Shown: piece after piece, positions 7,121 through 11,134 of the stretch
Numbering within the stretch: position 1 is the first letter of the stretch
Layout: every line of letters begins with the position of its first letter
Assembly: GCA_001563325.1 (NCBI GenBank)
Contig: LRSK01000234.1
Location: forward strand, 1-11,134
Direction: 5' to 3'
Origin: Candidatus Thorarchaeota archaeon SMTZ1-83
GTDB lineage: Archaea; Asgardarchaeota; Thorarchaeia; Thorarchaeales; Thorarchaeaceae
DNA: 11,134 nucleotides
Notes under the pieces: model-generated
Seen by the model: only the letters and a program-made list of their open reading frames with translations
What the model was told of the DNA's origin: nothing
Databases searched by the model: none
Program-made: the position numbers and the translations under genes

Positions 7121-8200
7121 CTATTCTGAATACGATTTCCACAACTCTCCCCACTCTGTTTCCTCCAAGAACCACTTCACCCATTTCCTCCCTCTAAGAG
7201 GAAGCCATATGCCGTCATGATAGATTCCAGATAACTGAGTTGGGAGCCACATGAGGGGTGAACGGAACAAGAAGGCCTCCATCCCTGGGAATCTCAGGAA
7301 TCCTCTGTTCCAGGCAATAACCGGAGACTTGCCAGGGTCCATGTGGAAGTTGGGAAGGTCTTTCCAAGACTCAAAGTCACCAACTATCTCAATCTTCTCC
7401 GGGTCAGATTCACCTAGGCCCAGCTCGCTGGCAATTTGGAGCTTGTGAACGCAGCTCTGGTCTAGGCCCATAAGGCGAGTCTGGACTGTGTCTGCTGCAA
7501 CCATGTCACAAGTTGCCAGCATGATGTTACCTATCTTTGGTATCATCGTCCTGGGTCCATCTCCATCGCCCACGACTGTGCCATCAGTAAGCACGAACTC
7601 TGAATGAGATATTGTCTTTTGGAGTAGAAGCAGATCCACAAGAACTTCATGGATCTTCAGGTGCGCCAGATGACGCTTCTTGGTCAGGTAAAGGCCGAAG
7701 GAGTCCTTTAGTGCCCCCGTCATTTGTGTGTGACCGTGTGTCTTGACTGTCGGGAGGTGAATAATGTTGGTTCCGAAGATCTCCTTGGGGGCTATAATCT
7801 CACCGAACGTGTCCTCCAAGACGAGCGTTTTTCTTGGTAGTTCCACGTCGACATATTCAGCCTTGATGAGAGGGAGGAACTTGATTCTGTGGTCTTTCAT
7901 GACCTTGTACCAGTTGTTTCCCTTTGTGCCAGCATAGATGTTGGTGACTACTGTTTCATTCTCCACTGCTTGTATTGTACGTGGGTCATAGCCATCCGAT
8001 ATCATCTTTCGTAGGAGCCCGTCGAATACGTATGGGTTAGTGGAACAAGCAGGATAGAACTTCGACCAAGACAGATTCAGCTTGATGGTCGTAGCGACAT
8101 CCTTTGAGACATGCTTCTGATACTCGGCAAGGTCAAGAAGCCTCGCAATGTCTTCGAAGACTGTCTTTGGTGTCGTCTTGACTACTGCTACCTTGGGCAT
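7121..8200 (-). CDS. DUF362-family protein
   Basis: The 359 residues match the DUF362 family by eye: an N-terminal beta-alpha start (MPKVAVVKT), a KLNLSW segment near 40, STNP near 53, the hallmark LPTVKTHGHTQMTGALKDSFG at about 149-169 (core VKTHGH...TGALK), DGTVVGDGDGP at 206-216 and AADT near 236. The family is conserved in archaea and bacteria but its reaction is unknown. Some members carry a C-terminal 4Fe-4S ferredoxin-like CxxCxxCxxxC stretch; none is present here. Instead the C-terminus is rich in Trp and aromatic residues (WLPLRGRKWVKWFLEETEW), possibly a membrane-surface contact. ATG start with GAGGGAG upstream. It begins a tight run into UbiA-PHP-UPF0104, so a link to lipid-linked sugar or membrane chemistry is plausible but unproven. 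Confidence 0.85.
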   Translation of the reverse strand: MPKVAVVKTTPKTVFEDIARLLDLAEYQKHVSKDVATTIKLNLSWSKFYPACSTNPYVFDGLLRKMISDGYDPRTIQAVENETVVTNIYAGTKGNNWYKVMKDHRIKFLPLIKAEYVDVELPRKTLVLEDTFGEIIAPKEIFGTNIIHLPTVKTHGHTQMTGALKDSFGLYLTKKRHLAHLKIHEVLVDLLLLQKTISHSEFVLTDGTVVGDGDGPRTMIPKIGNIMLATCDMVAADTVQTRLMGLDQSCVHKLQIASELGLGESDPEKIEIVGDFESWKDLPNFHMDPGKSPVIAWNRGFLRFPGMEAFLFRSPLMWLPTQLSGIYHDGIWLPLRGRKWVKWFLEETEWGELWKSYSE

Positions 8201-8346
8201 TGGCTACTCCCTCTAAAGCCACCTTGGGGCCGCGCTCGAGCCCCCTGGAGTTGCTTGAAGTGTCCACAATGGTGGCCTTAAGAACTTGCCTCAATATGAC
8301 GCTTTGCACTAGAAAGGATTGCCATGCCGAGTAGCCTTCGCGATCT
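8201..8346 (-). promoter_or_regulatory. 146-bp intergenic leader with nested hairpins upstream of the DUF362 gene
   Basis: This is by far the longest gap inside the minus-strand gene run and probably separates two transcription units. In minus-strand RNA, 8280-8271 pairs with 8223-8214 over 10 bp (one G-U). Within the loop, a GGGGC/GCCCC stem at 8226-8230 and 8240-8244 forms a second hairpin. The outer stem ends just before the GAGGGAG ribosome-binding site of the DUF362 gene. I see no clear TATA box and no convincing coding frame. It may be a structured 5' leader, a terminator for the phosphatase gene without a strong T-run, or chance. Confidence 0.4.
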
Positions 8347-9186
8347 CTAGATTGGTATGATTTCGGGAACCAAGTCATTCCCCACACGAATCACCTTGGG
8401 GTTCGCTCTATGGGAATAGGACGTGCTAAACACACTGATTAGCCTACCATCAAAGAATCGTTTGTGCCCATCGAAGAACACCTCATGCGCACGAATCATC
8501 AGTCTGATGTTCAGACTCTTGACGAATTCGTCAAAAGCCATGCGCCCGAATGTCCGGGTATCTCCTCCTCTTCTGTTATACGTGAAGTGGAAGTCGCCTT
8601 CAGCAGGATCGTTCCACGCCAACTGGAACGCGATTGGGTCGTCTAGCTCCACTGTACGTCGGTTCACTGATTGGATTTGTGCCATAGAATCGACGCCTTC
8701 AGGGACACCTCCATGACAAGAGAAAACCCGACTTCTGCTGATTCCAGCCAACGGAAGGGCCTTGAAGACCTCGCAATATGCATTGTACAAATCCACATTG
8801 TATTGCGATTTAACGACATCAAAAAACCCATACATCCTAGCAACTCTGTCTGCCTCATGGTTGCCACGTAACATGAGTGTACGCTCAGGGTATTGTATGG
8901 CTAGCGCCATTACCAAGTTGAACGTGGCAACCTGCTGAGGACCTCTGTCTGCATAGTCTCCAAGGAAAACAAATGTGAAACCTGGAGATTGCAGGAATAG
9001 GTCTCGAATGGCCTGGGCGCTCTGGAAGTCACCATGGAGGTCTCCTACGTAGATTGTGTCGCCCTCAGGGACTTCTACAACGTTTGGCTTGGAGTCATAC
9101 AAGTCTGTGAAGGTAGTTATCAGTTCTAGTACCTCAGCCTCTGTTAGCTTGGTCTTGCCGCCAACCACGTCCTCTGCTAGTCGCAA
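8347..9186 (-). CDS. PPP-family serine/threonine protein phosphatase (PP1/PP2A-like)
   Basis: This 279-residue metallophosphatase contains the full PPP signature: GDLHG at 48-52, GDYADRG at 76-82 (Val to Ala relative to the usual GDYVDRG), RGNHE at 107-111, WNDP near 191-194, CHGG at 157-160 and RAHE at 232-235. These residues bind two metals and the phosphate, so it should be catalytically competent and dephosphorylate Ser/Thr-phosphoproteins in the cytosol. Length is that of a bare catalytic domain with a short N-terminal helical extension. The start is uncertain: TTG at 9186 is used here (9 nt after the LOG-like stop, weak ribosome-binding site), while GTG at 9168 is possible. It lies downstream of a GTPase-like gene and a LOG-like gene, suggesting a signalling cluster. 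Bacterial diadenosine tetraphosphatases share the fold, but the motif set favours the archaeal/eukaryal PPP type. Confidence 0.92.
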   Translation of the reverse strand: MRLAEDVVGGKTKLTEAEVLELITTFTDLYDSKPNVVEVPEGDTIYVGDLHGDFQSAQAIRDLFLQSPGFTFVFLGDYADRGPQQVATFNLVMALAIQYPERTLMLRGNHEADRVARMYGFFDVVKSQYNVDLYNAYCEVFKALPLAGISRSRVFSCHGGVPEGVDSMAQIQSVNRRTVELDDPIAFQLAWNDPAEGDFHFTYNRRGGDTRTFGRMAFDEFVKSLNIRLMIRAHEVFFDGHKRFFDGRLISVFSTSYSHRANPKVIRVGNDLVPEIIPI

Positions 9187-9195
9187 GGAAATGCA

Positions 9196-9699
9196 CTACC
9201 CCCAACCAAGAGCTTCAACCGCCTTCTGGACTGCCTCGGCGGCGGTCTCTGCAGGAATCACTTTGTCTTGCCTTCTGTCGTCGATTTTGCTACCAGCCAG
9301 TCGTTCGGCCCAACCTCCAGAAGGTACGATTGCAATCACGGGACGGTCTGAGAACCATGCTATCGCCATTTCGCTCAGGGTTCCCGCAGAGCCGGCAACG
9401 GCGATCACCGCGTCACCTGTTTTTGCCACAAGGTAGTTTCTCGCATGTCCGAATCCCGTTGGGATCACCACATCCACATACTTGTTTGCATGCTCCTTGA
9501 AATCCGTTGGAAGAATCCCGATTGTGAGACCGTTAGCCTTTTTTGCCCCTCGTCATGCAGCCTCCATGACACCACCAAGTCCCCCACAGGCAAGGGCTAT
9601 GCCACGTTTCGCAATCTCCTCTCCGAGTTCCTCAGCAAGCCTCAATGCAGACTCATCGGAATCTGAGCCACCCACTACTGAGATGATCTTCAAAGGCAA
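9196..9699 (-). CDS. TIGR00725 / LOG-like (lysine-decarboxylase-fold) protein interrupted by one in-frame TGA
   Basis: The frame encodes a complete 167-codon Rossmann-like protein of the TIGR00725 / LOG superfamily: IISVVGGSDSD at the N-terminus, ALACGGLGGVMEAA, then a TGA at 9553-9555 (codon 49), then RGAKKANGLTIGILP, GFGHARNYLVAKTGDAVIA and GSAGTLSEMA, where this family usually has GGxGTLSE. Both sides of the TGA match the family in the same frame, so there is no frameshift. Relatives often have Cys, Ser or Ala at this position; TGC or TGT to TGA is one base. LOG enzymes release cytokinin-type bases from nucleotide monophosphates; TIGR00725 members are mostly unassigned. The start is TTG at 9699 with GAGGTG ten nt upstream, 14 nt after the preceding stop. 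It may be a mutation, an assembly error or recoding. If translation restarted at GTG 9477, only 93 residues without the nucleotide-fold N-terminus would result. Confidence 0.72.
9553..9555 (-). other. In-frame TGA codon within the LOG-like gene
   Basis: The plus-strand tca at 9553-9555 is a TGA on the coding strand, between GGVMEAA and RGAKKANG, with family similarity continuing in the same frame on both sides. No SECIS-like element was recognised in the short downstream spacer, which is only 9 nt before the phosphatase start. Confidence 0.8.
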
Positions 9700-9709
9700 T
9701 CTTTGTTCA

Positions 9710-9715
9710 CACCTC
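9710..9715 (-). promoter_or_regulatory. Shine-Dalgarno site supporting the LOG-like TTG start
   Basis: GAGGTG (9715-9710 on the minus strand) overlaps the stop codon of the upstream gene (TGA at 9714-9716) and lies 10 nt before the TTG at 9699. No ATG or GTG in the right frame lies between the upstream in-frame TAA and the conserved IISVVGG strand, which favours this non-standard start. Confidence 0.5.
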
Positions 9716-10847
9716 AACTTGCATTAGTCACTTCACGCGTTCGAAGGAACTCCCGTGCGATGGCGTCACAGTCGGCGGGTGATAATCGTCCCTGAATGAC
9801 TCTCCTGCCAGCCGCTTCGAGAAGTGTCCATCTCCTTCCCCGCTTGATGTAACCCAGTCGCATCAGTCGCTCCATCATTTCTTCGGATTCTTCTTCAGCT
9901 TGAGGAAGCTCTATCTTGGAGCAACGAGATGCTCTATGGAGCTGCGCTCTCACATGCTTCGGAAGATCGCCGGTGACTAGTCCGTATATCTTGGCCATAG
10001 TCAGCATCGCTCTAGGTCCAATGTCATCAAGTGACCATCCGGAATCCATACCGACTATGCAAATCCGAGGGACTCTGACACAACTCTTCAAACAGTGTCG
10101 ACAGATAGCCGACTCTAGCCTGACCTCTCCAGTGTTGAGCTCGACCTTGACTGTACCTTCATCGAGTTCGACTATGCAATGTGTTGAAGAACACTGTGCA
10201 CCCAGTGATTCGGCCATCTCCTTGATGAGCGTTATTTCCTCCCGAGAACTTAGCGGCATCGACCTTGAGTCAAGAATCGGTTCTTGGGGTGGACACTCGC
10301 TGTCATCAAGTACGGCGACAACCGGCAGAGATAACTCGCGCCCGCTCTTCTTACTGAGGCTCTTCGCAAATAACTCGATACAGTCCTGAACGCTCACAGT
10401 ATGGGATAGCATGGGAGGCTTTCCGAGCACCTCTGTGATGTCTGTCAACGCTTGTTCAGCATTAGCATCAGTTCCCACGATTACGACCATAAGCCGCGTA
10501 CGAGAGTGTTCAGGAAGTCTTGAGAAGAGTTGCTCGAACATCTCAAACTCATCGGGTCGCAATACAAGGATTGCTCCACGATGCCCTTTCATGAAGGTCT
10601 GAGTGATTCCATGAAAACGTTCAACCAGCGGCAGCGACCATAGCTGGAGTATCGCTTGACATCCATCTTCCAAGGCGCTTCTGGACACCCCTATCCCTAC
10701 CCCCAGAGTAGAATAGAGCTGATACGCTGCGGTCCCCTGAGATGCCTGGTTTAGGAACCCCGTTTGCAGAGCTATGTCCGCACCCAGTACGAGAACCTTG
10801 TGAATAGTTCTCCCTGGGATCGGTGCACATTTTCTTGAACGAATCAC
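9714..10847 (-). CDS. Rab/Ras-like pseudo-GTPase domain fused to Cys-cluster and winged-helix-like regions
   Basis: The first 165 or so of 377 residues follow a Rab/Ras layout: strand HKVLVLGADIALQT at 16-29 (P-loop place), YSTLGVGIGVS at 45-55 (switch I, Thr47 kept), LQLWSLPLVERFHGITQTF at 67-85 (switch II), GAILVLRP at 91-98, VVIVGTDAN at 121-129 and TVSVQDCIELF at 150-160. The nucleotide residues are replaced: GxxxxGKT reads GADIALQT, DTAGQ reads SLPLV, NKxD reads TDAN, SAK reads TVS. GTP binding is therefore doubtful and a scaffold role is likely. After it come C219-x4-C224 and C249-x2-C252-x3-C256-x6-C263, a possible metal site, and a winged-helix-like end (about 320-352, MERLMRLGYIKRGRRWTLLEAAGRRV). 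GTG start with GAGGA 9 nt upstream; an in-frame stop lies just before. It is the first minus-strand gene, next to a divergent region. Confidence 0.75.
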   Translation of the reverse strand: MIRSRKCAPIPGRTIHKVLVLGADIALQTGFLNQASQGTAAYQLYSTLGVGIGVSRSALEDGCQAILQLWSLPLVERFHGITQTFMKGHRGAILVLRPDEFEMFEQLFSRLPEHSRTRLMVVIVGTDANAEQALTDITEVLGKPPMLSHTVSVQDCIELFAKSLSKKSGRELSLPVVAVLDDSECPPQEPILDSRSMPLSSREEITLIKEMAESLGAQCSSTHCIVELDEGTVKVELNTGEVRLESAICRHCLKSCVRVPRICIVGMDSGWSLDDIGPRAMLTMAKIYGLVTGDLPKHVRAQLHRASRCSKIELPQAEEESEEMMERLMRLGYIKRGRRWTLLEAAGRRVIQGRLSPADCDAIAREFLRTREVTNAS

Positions 10848-10968
10848 ACCAATACTTCCTCATCCGAGGACAAATAACTATGGGTTTGCTGAGAATTGTA
10901 GGTGTACATATGGGTTCACACGAAACAATACCCCGTCCTGCCGAACCCTCAGCTAGGTGTTGCCGAAC
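10848..10968. promoter_or_regulatory. Divergent intergenic region with a 30-bp-spaced direct repeat
   Basis: This 121-bp region separates the minus-strand pseudo-GTPase start from a plus-strand small reading frame and must hold the promoter of the minus-strand cluster. TATGGGTT occurs at 10879-10886 and again at 10909-10916, exactly 30 bp apart. AT-rich patches near 10871-10880 and 10904-10911 could serve as TATA elements, but none matches a strong archaeal TATA box. GAGGA (10861-10857, minus) is the ribosome-binding site for the pseudo-GTPase; AGGTG (10955-10959, plus) precedes the ATG at 10969. Confidence 0.4.
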
Positions 10969-11112
10969 ATGAAGCGTTTCAGATTCAACCGCCACCTCTA
11001 CCGAAGAGCTGCCGAGAAGCTGTTCAGGTACCACGACGACTTTCCTTTTTGGGTCCCACCGGTGAGATCAAATGAAGCTTCCACTGAAGGCAATGAAGGG
11101 CACAAGGAGTAA
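10969..11112 (+). CDS. Small basic hypothetical protein (47 aa)
   Basis: ATG at 10969 is preceded by AGGTG with 9-nt spacing; TAA is at 11110-11112. The product begins MKRFRFNRHLYRRAAEKLF, is strongly basic and aromatic in its first half (with HDDFPFWVPP), then turns acidic and polar. No family is recognised. Codon use resembles its neighbours. It overlaps the next plus-strand frame by 41 bp, which is longer than usual, so only one of the two may be real. It is too short for a confident call. Confidence 0.4.
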   Translation: MKRFRFNRHLYRRAAEKLFRYHDDFPFWVPPVRSNEASTEGNEGHKE

Positions 11113-11134
11113 GGTTCTTCAGCCGGCTCTACAC
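11072..11134 (+). CDS. Start of a plus-strand gene running off the window (3' partial)
   Basis: ATG at 11072 follows GGTGA (11061-11065) with 6-nt spacing. The 21 visible codons, beginning MKLPLKAMKGTRSKVLQ, are open to the window edge. Nothing is recognisable in so short a stretch. It lies in a different frame from, and overlaps, the 47-residue frame before it. If real, it is transcribed divergently from the pseudo-GTPase cluster. Confidence 0.4.
   Translation, partial: MKLPLKAMKGTRSKVLQPALH

Noticed and set aside
9196..9477. Treating the 93-residue downstream piece of the LOG-like gene as the whole gene
   Set aside because: The upstream 48 codons match the family N-terminus in the same frame and have a ribosome-binding site, so the gene begins at 9699 and is interrupted.
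9916..10389. 157-codon plus-strand frame opposite the pseudo-GTPase gene
   Set aside because: It is a Ser/Thr/Leu-rich antisense shadow; the minus-strand frame has the Rab-like pattern and a good ribosome-binding site.
10621..11034. 137-codon minus-strand frame spanning the intergenic region and the pseudo-GTPase N-terminus
   Set aside because: It is out of frame with the Rab-like protein and its translation shows no ordered domain pattern.
1..11134. CRISPR arrays, insertion sequences, tRNA or rRNA genes
   Set aside because: No short evenly spaced DNA repeats, transposase motifs, terminal inverted repeats or tRNA-like cloverleaf sequence were seen.

Overview
The window looks like chromosomal DNA from an archaeon, most likely an Asgard archaeon; Thorarchaeota-like is my guess from gene content and near-balanced base composition. 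The evidence is an archaeal/eukaryal-type tyrosyl-tRNA synthetase, a PPP-family (PP1/PP2A-like) protein phosphatase, a protein with a recognisable but eroded Rab/Ras-type GTPase fold, a very large Ig-like surface protein with a cytosolic tail, and a UbiA-type polyprenyl transferase. Starts are a mix of ATG, GTG and TTG, and most are preceded by GAGG/GGTG-type Shine-Dalgarno sequences. No tRNA, rRNA, CRISPR array or insertion sequence was seen.

Layout. Positions 1-3204 (+) hold the 3' part of a giant surface protein. It has nine copies of a roughly 100-residue beta-sandwich-like repeat, then one membrane helix and a charged helical cytosolic tail. A hairpin plus T-run follows at 3213-3259, between this gene and the convergent tyrS. 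From 3265 to 10847 every gene is on the minus strand. In transcription order they are: pseudo-GTPase fusion (10847-9714), LOG/TIGR00725-like protein broken by one in-frame TGA (9699-9196), PPP phosphatase (9186-8347), a 146-bp gap with a nested hairpin, DUF362 protein (8200-7121), UbiA/DPPR-synthase-like transferase (7105-6107), PHP phosphoesterase (6097-5426), UPF0104 flippase-like membrane protein (5438-4383), and tyrS (4356-3265). The right edge (10848-11134) is a divergent intergenic region followed by two short plus-strand reading frames, one of which runs off the window.

How the genes may work together. The minus-strand block splits into two tight clusters at the 146-bp gap. The upstream cluster (pseudo-GTPase, LOG-like, PPP phosphatase) looks like a signalling or regulatory group. 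The downstream cluster (DUF362, UbiA, PHP, UPF0104, tyrS) looks like a polyprenyl-phosphate-linked sugar or membrane-lipid module with tyrS at its end. By analogy with mycobacterial decaprenyl-phosphoribose synthesis, UbiA would make a lipid-linked phosphoribose, PHP could remove the phosphate, and UPF0104 could act in membrane transfer. That scheme is inference.

The most notable items are the pseudo-GTPase that keeps the Rab switch-II framework but has lost P-loop, DxxG, NKxD and SAK residues; the in-frame TGA at a position where family members often have Cys; and the putative lipid-linked ribose module.
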